NCBI GenBank assembly: GCA_024408855.1
Contig: JAKSUQ010000003.1
Location: 1 to 64,000 of the forward strand
Direction of reading: 5' to 3'
Source of the DNA: a bacterium
GTDB lineage: Bacteria > Cyanobacteriota > Vampirovibrionia > Gastranaerophilales > Gastranaerophilaceae
DNA: 64,000 bases
This document shows, piece by piece, positions 13,984-23,080 of this stretch (its first letter is position 1; each line of letters opens with the position of its first letter). A model generated the notes under the pieces. It had not been told where the DNA came from and ran no database searches. It was given only the letters and a program-made list of their open reading frames with translations. A program made the translations under genes and the position numbers.

Positions 13984-15810
13984 CTATTTCCTTTGCTTTC
14001 CGAAGATTAGTTGTTTATTTTGTTTTGGGATTGCGGATTCCATTATCATTACATCTCTTTTTCCTGCATTAAATATACTTTGATTTAATGCATTGTCATA
14101 AATTTTTCCGTAGTGGGCATAGTCAAAAAGAATAACACCGTTTAAGTCATATTTTCTTGTCATGTGAATTTGTTTAATTAAATCTGTTTCGGAACCATTC
14201 ATAAAGGTTACAAATAATCCGCCAAACACTTTTGTATCAAGGGCTTTATTTCTAAGTATTTCTTCAATAAGGTTTGCTTCTGTTTTGTCATCACACGTAA
14301 GAAATAGCGGTGTAAAACCATTTACATAACCGTTCAAAGACCAGCTTCTCCAATCTTGAAGTTTTGTATCCATTGCAGTTTTTTTGTTAGGGAAAATAAC
14401 AGTTGTAAGCACGATGCTGTTATTGCGGCATAAAATCCCTATTCTTTTTACAAAAGTGTTTACCTTATTATATCTGTAATATTTCCAATAGTCCCATAAA
14501 TAATCTGTCTTAGTTAATTCAATCGGGTCAGTTCCATATAGTGTCTTGAATTCGTTTCTCGCGTATGTTGTATATCCCCAATTCGATTGGTCATAGTTTG
14601 AATAATTTGAAGATAAAGATTGCGGATATCGAATATAATCAAGATTAATTCCGTCAGGTTTGTATTTTTTGATAATTTCACACAAGAGTTCATATAAAAA
14701 ATCTTGTACTTCCGGATTTGCAGGATCTATAAAATATCCGTTATGTTCTGAAACCGAATATGGAATTTGTGCGGAATCTGCATTTTTTTTCTGTCTGTTT
14801 GCCCAGTCCGGTTTTTTTGCCAAAATGTACAATGGATTTGTTTCCGGCGGAGTGTTTCCTACATAAAATGTTTGAAACCAAACGTGTACTTTAATTCCTC
14901 TTTTATGAGCTTCTGAAATCCATATTTTTAATGGATCAAATCCCAAATAATCTTCATATTGTTTAATAAATCCGTATTTCTCCATTGTGTATGACGGAAA
15001 TATTGTTTTCCCGTGATAATAAGTTTCTATAAAAATATTATTAATACCCTTATCTTGCAAATCGTTTAAAACATTCTCTATTTCATTTCTGCAAAAGTAT
15101 GTAGGTCGAATCCAGACCCCTTTTAGTTCTTTAGCAGAGTACGGAACAACTGTTGCCATTGCCGCATTTGCGTATTCAATGGCTCTTGAAGCATATTTTT
15201 GACAATCTTCGCTGTTTTTTTGTGCCTTATATATGTAATCTTGTGCTTTAATTAGGTTTTGTTCTGTACGTTTGCTGTTATAATCATCGCAAGTTTTGCA
15301 GTAATATGCCAACATATCTTGTACTTCATTAATACGTTCTTTTGCTGTATATAAAAATGTATCTGAGGTTATATATGACGTTATTGTTTTGTTTTCGCTG
15401 TCTATGTATATTTTTGAGCCTACCATAATATTTTCGTTAATCCATTTTTTAGCGTTTCCATGTCCGCTTATTACAAGTCCGTCATATGGTATAAGAGAGT
15501 CTGCTCCGCTTAAAGATGATACAATATCTCCTGTTACGATTGCTTCTGTTCCAAACTCATTTGTATTAGTTCTTGTTCCGAATGCCGAGGTGTATACTAC
15601 AAGCTGGTTTGTGCCACGCAGCCCCGGATAATTTAAACCTTTTAAATTTGTGGTAGAAATTGGATCAATTACATCAATGTTAAATGTAGATTGATTAAAA
15701 ATGACCTCATTTTCTTCGGGTATAAATTGTTCATAGACATTTCTTGCAAAAGCGGAGTTTGTAGTAATAAATATACATATCGAAAAAAATATAAAAAAAG
15801 CTTTCTTCAT
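13984..15810 (-). CDS. Exported GHL10-type (YngK-like) glycoside hydrolase
   Basis: This 608-residue protein has a signal peptide (cleavage after AFA near residue 22). An N-terminal region of about 200 residues includes PYDGLVISGHGNAKKWI and an Ala/Lys-rich helical linker. A TIM-barrel domain follows (about 220-560) with LKGVWIRPTYF, GIKVHVWFQTF, FIDPANPEVQDF and PDGINLDYIRYP, hallmarks of the GHL10/DUF187 family. Members are thought to cleave cell-wall or extracellular polysaccharides, but substrates are poorly known. It heads the operon with the small zinc-ribbon gene and the M20 peptidase. Confidence 0.85.
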   Translation of the reverse strand: MKKAFFIFFSICIFITTNSAFARNVYEQFIPEENEVIFNQSTFNIDVIDPISTTNLKGLNYPGLRGTNQLVVYTSAFGTRTNTNEFGTEAIVTGDIVSSLSGADSLIPYDGLVISGHGNAKKWINENIMVGSKIYIDSENKTITSYITSDTFLYTAKERINEVQDMLAYYCKTCDDYNSKRTEQNLIKAQDYIYKAQKNSEDCQKYASRAIEYANAAMATVVPYSAKELKGVWIRPTYFCRNEIENVLNDLQDKGINNIFIETYYHGKTIFPSYTMEKYGFIKQYEDYLGFDPLKIWISEAHKRGIKVHVWFQTFYVGNTPPETNPLYILAKKPDWANRQKKNADSAQIPYSVSEHNGYFIDPANPEVQDFLYELLCEIIKKYKPDGINLDYIRYPQSLSSNYSNYDQSNWGYTTYARNEFKTLYGTDPIELTKTDYLWDYWKYYRYNKVNTFVKRIGILCRNNSIVLTTVIFPNKKTAMDTKLQDWRSWSLNGYVNGFTPLFLTCDDKTEANLIEEILRNKALDTKVFGGLFVTFMNGSETDLIKQIHMTRKYDLNGVILFDYAHYGKIYDNALNQSIFNAGKRDVMIMESAIPKQNKQLIFGKQRK

Positions 15811-15870
15811 TATTTTTTGTCCCTAACCTGTATTACAATTATTATAAAACTATCATTTCAGAAAAACAAT

Positions 15871-15897
15871 AAAAAGCCTCATTCGTTTGGATGAGGC
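15871..15897 (-). terminator. Terminator for the 58-residue gene
   Basis: GCCTCAT (15876-15882) and ATGAGGC (15891-15897) form a stem followed by TTTTTATTG on the minus strand. It separates the small gene from the glycosidase gene. Confidence 0.85.
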
Positions 15898-15952
15898 ACT
15901 GATAGTAAGTAAGTTTGGGGAATTAAATATAAGTAAGTAAGTTAAGTTAGGT

Positions 15953-16129
15953 TCATTGTTTTTTCGCTCGGGATATAAATGTTACTCGACTTTTTAAATC
16001 TGTTGCGAATAATTGCATTTCGTCTTGTAATATATATGACTTGTCAACTTCTCGGTCTTCTTCTATGAAAAATTCACGTGAAATTTGAGTCGCCATAGCA
16101 TTGATGTCGTACAGTTGGAGTGTTGCCAT
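15953..16129 (-). CDS. Small protein of 58 residues, unknown function
   Basis: This frame encodes an acidic N-terminal half (MATLQLYDINAMATQIS, then FFIEEDREVD) and a basic end (SRAKKQ). There is no signal peptide or membrane segment. A purine-rich AAGAGAGCAAGAA precedes the ATG and a strong terminator follows, which supports a real gene. Its 3' untranslated part has tandem TAAG/AAGT repeats. Its upstream region shares the motif TTAAGTTTTGTAACA with that of mrnC. No family is recognised. Confidence 0.55.
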   Translation of the reverse strand: MATLQLYDINAMATQISREFFIEEDREVDKSYILQDEMQLFATDLKSRVTFISRAKKQ

Positions 16130-16334
16130 TTCTTGCTCTCTTATTTATTTGTGAAATATGTCTTACTCTTATATAAAGTTTATATAAAATTCTTAATTTC
16201 ACAAAAAAGGAGTTTTGTTACAAAACTTAATAATATTTCAAATAAAATAAATGTATTATTAAATTTAAAAATTAATCTATAAGCGGATTATAGGCATAAA
16301 ATGTAACAAATTGTAAATATTTTTCGAAAAACAT

Positions 16335-16361
16335 TAAAGTTTTTGGAAAACGTGTCGATAT
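16335..16361 (+). promoter_or_regulatory. Sigma28 (FliA)-type promoter
   Basis: TAAAGTTT (16335-16342) is followed by 11 nt and GTCGATAT (16354-16361), matching 14 of 16 consensus positions at ideal spacing. The flanks resemble the promoter at 2136-2162 (TTAAAGTTTTT before, ATA after). It drives the unknown gene at 16392. Confidence 0.7.
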
Positions 16362-16391
16362 ATATTATGTATATCATATGAAAGGTGTGTC

Positions 16392-16868
16392 ATGTCAAGT
16401 TTTTCTGTCAACAAAATTTACACTTATTCCACCGCTAATATCTATACTTACTTAGGTAGAGTTCCTGCAAACGAGACAACTCTAAAACGTATATTTGATA
16501 AGTATAATATTACGCCTACCGGTGATGTTGACGACTTAAAAGAACTTAATGAGGCAATTTACCAAGACTATTCCAAGCAGGTGCGAAACCAAATCAACAA
16601 CCAGAATGCTAAAAAAAATGACGTTCCGTGGCGAGATTTATGTGGGCAGATTGGAATAGATGCCACCGGCGATTATGAAAAGGATCTGGCAGCATTTTAC
16701 GAGGGTATTAAGTTGCTGAGTCAGAGTGCGGCGAACGACGGTCAGGCTATGACGTATTTTGCACACCTGAGGGATGAGGCAAAACAGGTGTTCGGATTAT
16801 CAAATAATCCTGGTAAACAACAACCTCCTGTTACGTTTGATGTGTTTAAGGCACAATTTCTCAGGTAA
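16392..16868 (+). CDS. Unknown 158-residue protein in the putative flagellar regulon
   Basis: A soluble, helical protein with no signal peptide. Two related segments are visible: YNITPTGDVDDLKELNEAIY (about residues 38-57) and GIDATGDYEKDLAAFYEGI (about 79-97), an internal duplication around the core TGD-x-x-x-DL. Between them is an Asn/Gln-rich linker. AAAGGTG precedes the ATG. Its 3' half is more GC-rich than its neighbours (GTGCGGCGAACGACGG), hinting at different ancestry. The sigma28-type promoter ties its expression to late flagellar genes. I do not recognise the family. Confidence 0.7.
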   Translation: MSSFSVNKIYTYSTANIYTYLGRVPANETTLKRIFDKYNITPTGDVDDLKELNEAIYQDYSKQVRNQINNQNAKKNDVPWRDLCGQIGIDATGDYEKDLAAFYEGIKLLSQSAANDGQAMTYFAHLRDEAKQVFGLSNNPGKQQPPVTFDVFKAQFLR

Positions 16869-16925
16869 TTGACAGGCTCACGAAGAATTCTCCTTGTGTT
16901 ATAATTTATACAAGGAGAATTTTTT

Positions 16926-17627
16926 ATGAATATACTCGTTACAGGTGCATCAAGAGGGATTGGGAAAGCTATTTGCAAAGAATTATCTGAAGGTAATTCT
17001 GTTTTTGCAACTGCAAGGAACGAACAACTTTTGTCTGATTATAAACACTATTGTGTATGTGATTTGGCAGAGGAAAGAGGAATTGAAATATTATCAGAGT
17101 ATATTGAAAATAATAAAATTGATGTTCTTGTCAATAATGCGGGGGAGTATTTTTATTCACCGATTGAGCAGGTAAGGACTGATAAACTTGAACATATTAT
17201 AAAACTTAATCTTACAGTTCCGCTCAGGTTAATTTCCATAGCAGTACCTTATATGAAAAATAATCATTTTGGCAGAATTATTAATATAGGTTCAATAAGC
17301 GGTGTTATGGGCGAAGCGTGTGCGAGTTCCTATTCAGCAACCAAGGCAGGTTTGATTGGTGCAACTAAAGCGTTAGGGCTTGAACTTGCAGAATACGGAA
17401 TAACGGTAAATACAATTAATCCGGGATGGGTTGATACGGAAATGGGTAATTCATCCGCAAATAATGATAGTTTCACTAAGGATGAAATAGTCGATTGTAT
17501 TCCGCAAAAGCGTTTTGTAGAACCGAGTGAGATTGCAAGTTTGGTAAAATACCTTATTTCTGATAAAGCTAAAGGCATAACTGGGCAATCAATTAATCTG
17601 TGTGCAGGATTGAGTGTTGGATATTGA
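16926..17627 (+). CDS. Short-chain dehydrogenase/reductase
   Basis: This 233-residue NAD(P)-dependent oxidoreductase has a complete classical SDR set: cofactor loop TGASRGIGKA near the N-terminus, NNAG at about residue 69, a catalytic Ser in IGSISG, and YSATK (Tyr-x-x-x-Lys). FabG-type 3-oxoacyl reductases and sugar or alcohol dehydrogenases share these motifs, so the substrate is not known. It is short for FabG and has no fatty-acid genes beside it. An AAGGAG site precedes the ATG. The chromate transporter genes follow after 3 nt. Confidence 0.88.
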   Translation: MNILVTGASRGIGKAICKELSEGNSVFATARNEQLLSDYKHYCVCDLAEERGIEILSEYIENNKIDVLVNNAGEYFYSPIEQVRTDKLEHIIKLNLTVPLRLISIAVPYMKNNHFGRIINIGSISGVMGEACASSYSATKAGLIGATKALGLELAEYGITVNTINPGWVDTEMGNSSANNDSFTKDEIVDCIPQKRFVEPSEIASLVKYLISDKAKGITGQSINLCAGLSVGY

Positions 17628-17630
17628 TTT

Positions 17631-18185
17631 ATGCAAAATGTATCTTTATTGAAGCTATATTTGATATTTTTAAAAATCGGAGCCATTTTATTAGGCGGAG
17701 GGTATGTAATTCTTCCCATCATAAAGAGCGAATTGGCTGAAAAGAGAGAGTTATTAACGCAGGAGGAATTAATTGATTATTATGCAATTTCTCAAGCCAT
17801 GCCCGGAATTGTTGCTGCAAATATCTCTATTTTTGCAGGTTATAAATTGCGTGGAAAATTTGGAGCAGTTGTTGCAATGTTGGGAGTTATAACTGTCCCG
17901 TTTATAATAATAGCTTTGATATCAGGAATATTTGATATTTTTATAAATAATCCGTTTGTGGTTGGTATGATGAAAGGAGTTGGTGTTGCGGTAGTTTTGC
18001 TTATTATGCTTTCGGTATCGGAAATATTTCAAACTTCAAAAAAGGATTTGTATTTCTTTTTAATTTTTATTTTAAGTTTAATTTCATTATTTTTATTAAA
18101 ACTAAGTCCTGTTCAAACAATTCTTTTATGTTTATTTATTGGTTTATTGTATCAAAAATTTTTCAAAATGGGAGATAAAGTATGA
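17631..18185 (+). CDS. chrA1: Chromate transporter, first half subunit
   Basis: This 184-residue membrane protein is one half of a two-gene ChrA-type transporter (CHR family). It has about five hydrophobic segments. The family start is visible as LGGGYVILPIIKSEL, with SQAMPGIVAANISIFAGYKLRG in place of the usual QxxPGP motif. Single-domain CHR proteins occur as adjacent pairs that form a heterodimer. Chromate export is the family's known activity; the natural substrate in gut or anaerobic bacteria is unclear. The stop overlaps the next start by four bases. Confidence 0.85.
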   Translation: MQNVSLLKLYLIFLKIGAILLGGGYVILPIIKSELAEKRELLTQEELIDYYAISQAMPGIVAANISIFAGYKLRGKFGAVVAMLGVITVPFIIIALISGIFDIFINNPFVVGMMKGVGVAVVLLIMLSVSEIFQTSKKDLYFFLIFILSLISLFLLKLSPVQTILLCLFIGLLYQKFFKMGDKV

Positions 18186-18703
18186 TTTATCTTTTATTAG
18201 CGATTGAATTTTTTAAGATAGGTATATTTTCTTTTGGTGGAGGATATGCAACAATACCGTTTTTATATCATATAGCGGATACAATGGGTTGGTATACTTC
18301 ACATGAGTTAACTCAAATGATAGCTGTTGCTTCGATAACACCAGGACCTGTTGGTTTAAATATAGCTACATATGCCGGAATAAAGACAGCCGGTATTATG
18401 GGTGCGGCTTTGGCTACTGCTTCGGAAGTTCTGCCGTCTTTAATTCTTGTAATTGTAGCATCAAAAATTCTAAAAAAATATAGCAACAGTAAGTATACCA
18501 AGGCTGTTATTACAACCCTAAAGCCTGTATGTTGCGGTCTTTTAAGTGCAGTATTTATAAAGTTGGCTATAATTTCAATAAATAGTTTGGCAAATACCAT
18601 TTTATTGATAATATTAATCTTATTATCAATAAGACTAAAAAAAAGTCCGTTATTTTATATAACACTTTCTGCAATATTTGGAATAATAACTGTCCTTCTT
18701 TAG
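18182..18703 (+). CDS. chrA2: Chromate transporter, second half subunit
   Basis: This 173-residue partner of the preceding gene has FSFGGGYATIPFLYHIAD near the start and ASITPGPVGLNIATYAGIK, the conserved PGP motif of the CHR family. Five or six membrane segments follow. It is translationally coupled to chrA1 (ATGA overlap). Its stop codon abuts the stop of the convergent EF-hand gene with no spacer, so no terminator is visible between them. Confidence 0.87.
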   Translation: MIYLLLAIEFFKIGIFSFGGGYATIPFLYHIADTMGWYTSHELTQMIAVASITPGPVGLNIATYAGIKTAGIMGAALATASEVLPSLILVIVASKILKKYSNSKYTKAVITTLKPVCCGLLSAVFIKLAIISINSLANTILLIILILLSIRLKKSPLFYITLSAIFGIITVLL

Positions 18704-19255
18704 TTATTTATCATTGGTATCTGTAAGATACTTATAATCAAGCATGCTGCCTTCAGAACCGGTATCTACATCATAATACATTGACATATTTTTTATAACT
18801 CGGTTTATGTCTGCAACTTTTTGTTTATGAACGTCTGATTCTACTCCATATGATTGGATTTCCTGATTAGTAACTTTTCCATCATGATTTTTATCAATAT
18901 CATCAAAATGTGATAAGACAGTTTCTTGCAAAGATGTTAAACCGGAGCATCCTGCGAGTGCTGTTATTTGTTCTCTCGTAAGTCCTTGGGTTGCCATTCT
19001 GTTCATCAATTTTTGAATTTCATTGGCTGAAATTATACCATCTTTGTCGGTATCAACAGAATTGAAATTATTGGTTAAATATGAAGCAAATGTACTTCCG
19101 TAGGGAGAATTAATTATATTTGTGTTTGACAATGCAGAAGTAAGATTTTCTAATGTTATACCATCACTGTATTGGCTTGAAAGCAGTGAAAATGCGTTTC
19201 CCAAACCTGCATTTACTCCGGTAAACATTGATGTTCCATCTAATCGTTTGCCCAT
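18704..19255 (-). CDS. Protein with two EF-hand motifs
   Basis: This 183-residue protein has two canonical calcium-binding loops, DTDKDGIISANE (about residues 68-79) and DKNHDGKVTNQE (about 120-131), spaced as a calmodulin-like pair. There is no evident signal peptide; the N-terminus is Gly/Ser-rich. The ATG follows AAGGAGAAGTATT, and a TATAAT lies about 20 nt further upstream. It is one of two clear EF-hand proteins here (the other is at 1828-2082). The function is unknown; calcium buffering or signalling is an inference. Confidence 0.85.
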   Translation of the reverse strand: MGKRLDGTSMFTGVNAGLGNAFSLLSSQYSDGITLENLTSALSNTNIINSPYGSTFASYLTNNFNSVDTDKDGIISANEIQKLMNRMATQGLTREQITALAGCSGLTSLQETVLSHFDDIDKNHDGKVTNQEIQSYGVESDVHKQKVADINRVIKNMSMYYDVDTGSEGSMLDYKYLTDTNDK

Positions 19256-19374
19256 AATACTTCTCCTTATTTCGGATTATACACTGTCATTTTAATAATT
19301 GTTTTGGAAAAATCAAACCTACAAAAGTTGTATATTTATGTATTACCTCTTGAAAAGTGTTGTATAATATATTT

Positions 19375-21753
19375 ATGGAGAATTTGGAGCAGGTTAAAAA
19401 GGCTGTTGAAGTTGAGGTTAAGCACAAATATATCAACATTCACGGTAAAAACAGAACTTTTGCATCATTTATCTGTTCGGTTTTAAAGACCGAAATAAAG
19501 CAATGTCCTGATGATCCGAAATGGAAAGTTTTGTTGGAACATTTTGAACGCTATCCGATTGAAAATGCACCGTCAAGAAAAAAATCAATAGAAAGGCTTG
19601 TGTCTGTAATAAAAACAGCTTATGTTTTGGTACCTGAGGCTTCGTCTGATATTCAAACAAATAATAAAAAGCCTCTTTCTCAAGCTGATGTAATGTATAT
19701 AAAAGGTGTGGGGCCTAAAATTGCGTACTTGTTCAATAAATTAGGAATTTATACAGCTAATGATCTTTTATATTATTTCCCTAAGAAGCATGTTGATTAT
19801 TCAACGAGAACAGCTATAAAAGACCTGCAAGTTGGTGAAGATACCACTATTTTCGGTAAAATTAAATCAACAGAGGCTTTTACAACAAAAAATAATTTGG
19901 GAATTATAAAAGTAAAAATTAACGATAACACTGGTACGATTGAATTAAACTTTTTTGTAGCAAAAGCTACTAAATTTGTTCTTGAAAGAATGAAGAGTAA
20001 TTTCCCGAGAGGTTCGGGAATTATGGTATCCGGTACTGTGAAAATAAATTCATATAACGGTTTGCCAACTCTTGATAAAGTAACTTATTCTATCATGGAT
20101 GATGAAACGCTTTCTTTGAATAACTTAAATATGGCAAGAATTGTTCCTATTTATACTGTAAGCGAGTCGTTAAATATAAAAACTCTTAGAAAAGCTATTT
20201 ATAATGTAATCGAGATGTATTATTCTGATGTAGAAACAGTTTTACCGGATTATCTTGTAAAAAAATATGACTTAATGGAAAAAAGGGATGCTTTAAAACA
20301 AATTCATTTTCCGGATAATAAGTCAAATCTGGATAAAGCAAGGTTTTCTCTTATTTTTGAAGAATTTTTCCTTATACAATTAAGATTGGCACTTTTGAGA
20401 GAAGAAAATAATAAAAATAATCGCTCAGTACCGCTTGAAATCAAAAAAGACGGACTTGTGATGAAGTTTATAAATTCACTTCCTTTTAAACTTACCAATG
20501 CTCAGCAAATGGCAGTAAATGAAATATTGAATGATTTACATTCGGATAAACCAATGCAACGGTTGTTGCAAGGTGATGTCGGCAGCGGAAAAACTGTTGT
20601 TGCAACTATAATGCTGTTAGCTGCAATAGAAAACGGTTATCAGTCTGCAATAATGGCGCCAACTGAAATTCTTGCACAACAACATTACAATAATATGGTT
20701 AATTGGCTGTCGCCATTGGGTGTACGAGTTGGGCTTTTTCTTGGAAGTATCGGGAAAAAACAACGGAATTTGTCAGAAACAAATCTTCGTAATGGTCAGA
20801 TAGATATTGCGATAGGAACACATGCTCTCATTCAGGATGGAGTGGATTTTGCGGACTTGGGAGCGATAGTAATTGATGAACAACACCGTTTTGGCGTAAA
20901 ACAAAGACTATCTTTAAGAAAAAAGTCAAAAAATCCGCAAGTTCTTACTATGACGGCAACTCCTATTCCAAGAACGCTTGCTATTACTATGAATGGTGAT
21001 TTGGACTTAACAATAATAGATGAATTACCCAAAGGTAGAAAGCCAGTTATAACTACAATGACCAATTCACGCAAACAAATTGCAAAACTTATAAGAGAAG
21101 AAGTTAATTCCGGCAGGCAGGCATATATAGTTTATCCTCTGATTAACGAAAGCGAAACTCTTTCTGCAAAGGCTGCAACCCAAGAAAAAGAAAAATGGGA
21201 AACCGAAATATTTCCTGAATTTAAAATTGGACTTTTGCATGGAAAACTCAAGAATGAAGAAAAAGAAGATGTTATGCAAAAATTTAAAAACAAAGAGTAT
21301 GATATTTTAGTTTCCACAACCGTCGTTGAAGTCGGAGTAGATGTTCCTAACGCAACTGTCATTGTTATCGAAAATGCCGAACGTTTTGGATTATCACAAC
21401 TGCATCAGCTGCGTGGCAGGGTTGGAAGAAGCGAAAAACAATCATATTGTGTTTTATCGTCATCAACACGCTCTCAGGAAACAATCAGCAGGTTGGAAAT
21501 TATGACCCAAACAAATGACGGATTTATAATAGCCGAAAAAGATTTACAAATTAGAGGACCTGGAGAGTTTTTGGGAACAAGACAAAGCGGTTTACCTGAT
21601 ATGATTATCGGAGATTTGATTAATGATTCCAAAATACTTGAGCTTGCACGAAGTGAAGCAATTAATTTTGTAAAAATTTACGATATAAAAAAGTATCCTT
21701 TATTAGAGCAGTCAAAAGGTTTAAACTTTGACGGAGATATCTTTAATTCTTAG
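19375..21753 (+). CDS. recG: ATP-dependent DNA helicase RecG
   Basis: This 792-residue helicase remodels stalled replication forks and branched DNA. After an N-terminal extension of about 115 residues, as in cyanobacterial RecG, a helix-hairpin-like ADVMYIKGVGPKIAYLFNKL segment leads into an OB-fold wedge domain. SF2 motifs follow: GDVGSGKTVVA (Walker A), DEQHRFG (motif II), TATPIPRTLA (III), VVEVGVDVPNAT (V) and QLRGRVGRS (VI). I start at the ATG at 19375. TATAAT at 19363-19368 places the transcription start at that ATG, and no ribosome binding site is present. It ends one base from the convergent fliI. Confidence 0.95.
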   Translation: MENLEQVKKAVEVEVKHKYINIHGKNRTFASFICSVLKTEIKQCPDDPKWKVLLEHFERYPIENAPSRKKSIERLVSVIKTAYVLVPEASSDIQTNNKKPLSQADVMYIKGVGPKIAYLFNKLGIYTANDLLYYFPKKHVDYSTRTAIKDLQVGEDTTIFGKIKSTEAFTTKNNLGIIKVKINDNTGTIELNFFVAKATKFVLERMKSNFPRGSGIMVSGTVKINSYNGLPTLDKVTYSIMDDETLSLNNLNMARIVPIYTVSESLNIKTLRKAIYNVIEMYYSDVETVLPDYLVKKYDLMEKRDALKQIHFPDNKSNLDKARFSLIFEEFFLIQLRLALLREENNKNNRSVPLEIKKDGLVMKFINSLPFKLTNAQQMAVNEILNDLHSDKPMQRLLQGDVGSGKTVVATIMLLAAIENGYQSAIMAPTEILAQQHYNNMVNWLSPLGVRVGLFLGSIGKKQRNLSETNLRNGQIDIAIGTHALIQDGVDFADLGAIVIDEQHRFGVKQRLSLRKKSKNPQVLTMTATPIPRTLAITMNGDLDLTIIDELPKGRKPVITTMTNSRKQIAKLIREEVNSGRQAYIVYPLINESETLSAKAATQEKEKWETEIFPEFKIGLLHGKLKNEEKEDVMQKFKNKEYDILVSTTVVEVGVDVPNATVIVIENAERFGLSQLHQLRGRVGRSEKQSYCVLSSSTRSQETISRLEIMTQTNDGFIIAEKDLQIRGPGEFLGTRQSGLPDMIIGDLINDSKILELARSEAINFVKIYDIKKYPLLEQSKGLNFDGDIFNS

Positions 21754-21754
21754 T

Positions 21755-23080
21755 TTATACTCCTGCTAATCTGCCAAGTTCCAGTAATTCCGCAATAGTT
21801 TCCTCATATGAAAACTTATCTTTTGTTGATTGTAATAAAAATTTATTAATATTATCCATAAGTGATATAGCTCTGTCGCAAACTGCATCAGAGCCTGAAA
21901 CATAAGCTCCGATATTTATTAAGTCTTCATTCTTAGCGTATACCGCAAGCAGTTTTCTAATTGCACCTGCACTATCACGATGCTCTTTCTCGGTAACATC
22001 ACCCATAACACGGCTTAGGGATTGTAGGACATCAACAGCCGGATAATGGTTTTTATGTGCTAAAGCTCTTGAGAGTACAATGTGCCCATCTAAAATGCTT
22101 CTTGCTGTATCTGAAATAGGTTCATTAAAATCATCACCTTCGACTAAAACTGTATACAGAGCGGTAATTGTTCCAAACTCGTTTGTTCCTGCTCTTTCCA
22201 TGAGTTTTGGCATCAATGCAAATACTGACGGCGTATATCCTCTTGTAGCAGGCGGTTCACCTATTGCTAATCCGACTTCTCTTTGTGCCATTGCTATACG
22301 GGTTACGGAATCTAACATAAATAGGACGTCCATACCTTTATCACGAAAATATTCAGCAATAGTTGTGGCAACAAAACCTGCTTTAATCTTTACTAAAGAA
22401 GGTTGGTCAGATGTAGCGGCAACAACTATTGAACGTTTCATTCCTTCTGTCCCGAGGATTTCTTCTATAAATTCTTTGACCTCACGACCACGTTCTCCAA
22501 TCAATGCAATCACGTTAAGATCAGCTGATGTGTTTTTAGCCATCATTCCGAGGGTTGTACTTTTCCCGACACCTGAACCTGCAAAAATACCGACCCTTTG
22601 TCCTTTGCCGACAGTCATAAAACCGTCTACTGCACGAATTCCCAATGACAATGGACTTGATATTCTTCGACGTTTAAGCGGATTAATGACATCAGCTTTT
22701 GTTGATCGATATTCCGAAAAACGAATGTCGCCCAAGGTGTCGATCGGTCGACCAAGTCCGTCAATAACTCTTCCGATAAGGTGATCTCCGACTCCTATTT
22801 TCATTGCTCCGCCTGTATTTACTACCATTGCTCCTGGGCAAATCCCGTCAGGCGAAGCTAACGGCATCAATAAGATTTTTTCTTTTTTAAAACCTACGAC
22901 TTCCGCCATTGTCGGAGTCTCGGAGAAATTGTTATAAATATAGCATAAATCTCCTATTGCGGATTTAGGACCGTCTGCTTCCATTGTTAAACCGATTATT
23001 TCGGTAATTTTGCCAATTTCTTTTATTGTTGGAGTTTTATTTATGATATTAATGTACTTTTCTTTATTCCAGTCCATCAT
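21755..23080 (-). CDS. fliI: Flagellar export ATPase FliI
   Basis: This 441-residue cytoplasmic ATPase is related to F1 beta and energises unfolding and export of flagellar substrates by the type III apparatus. Visible motifs are Walker A (IFAGSGVGKSTTLG), the GERGREVKEFIEE segment, Walker B in VLFMLDSVTRIAMAQRE, and GEPPATRGYTPSVF. Length and motifs match FliI rather than the F1 subunits. It is last in the fliF-fliG-fliH-fliI operon and overlaps fliH by 17 bases. Confidence 0.95.
   Translation of the reverse strand: MMDWNKEKYINIINKTPTIKEIGKITEIIGLTMEADGPKSAIGDLCYIYNNFSETPTMAEVVGFKKEKILLMPLASPDGICPGAMVVNTGGAMKIGVGDHLIGRVIDGLGRPIDTLGDIRFSEYRSTKADVINPLKRRRISSPLSLGIRAVDGFMTVGKGQRVGIFAGSGVGKSTTLGMMAKNTSADLNVIALIGERGREVKEFIEEILGTEGMKRSIVVAATSDQPSLVKIKAGFVATTIAEYFRDKGMDVLFMLDSVTRIAMAQREVGLAIGEPPATRGYTPSVFALMPKLMERAGTNEFGTITALYTVLVEGDDFNEPISDTARSILDGHIVLSRALAHKNHYPAVDVLQSLSRVMGDVTEKEHRDSAGAIRKLLAVYAKNEDLINIGAYVSGSDAVCDRAISLMDNINKFLLQSTKDKFSYEETIAELLELGRLAGV

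Noticed and set aside
17631-18703. Split chrA as a broken gene
   Set aside because: Each half has its own complete start, conserved N-terminal motif and translational coupling; paired short CHR proteins are a normal form of this transporter family.
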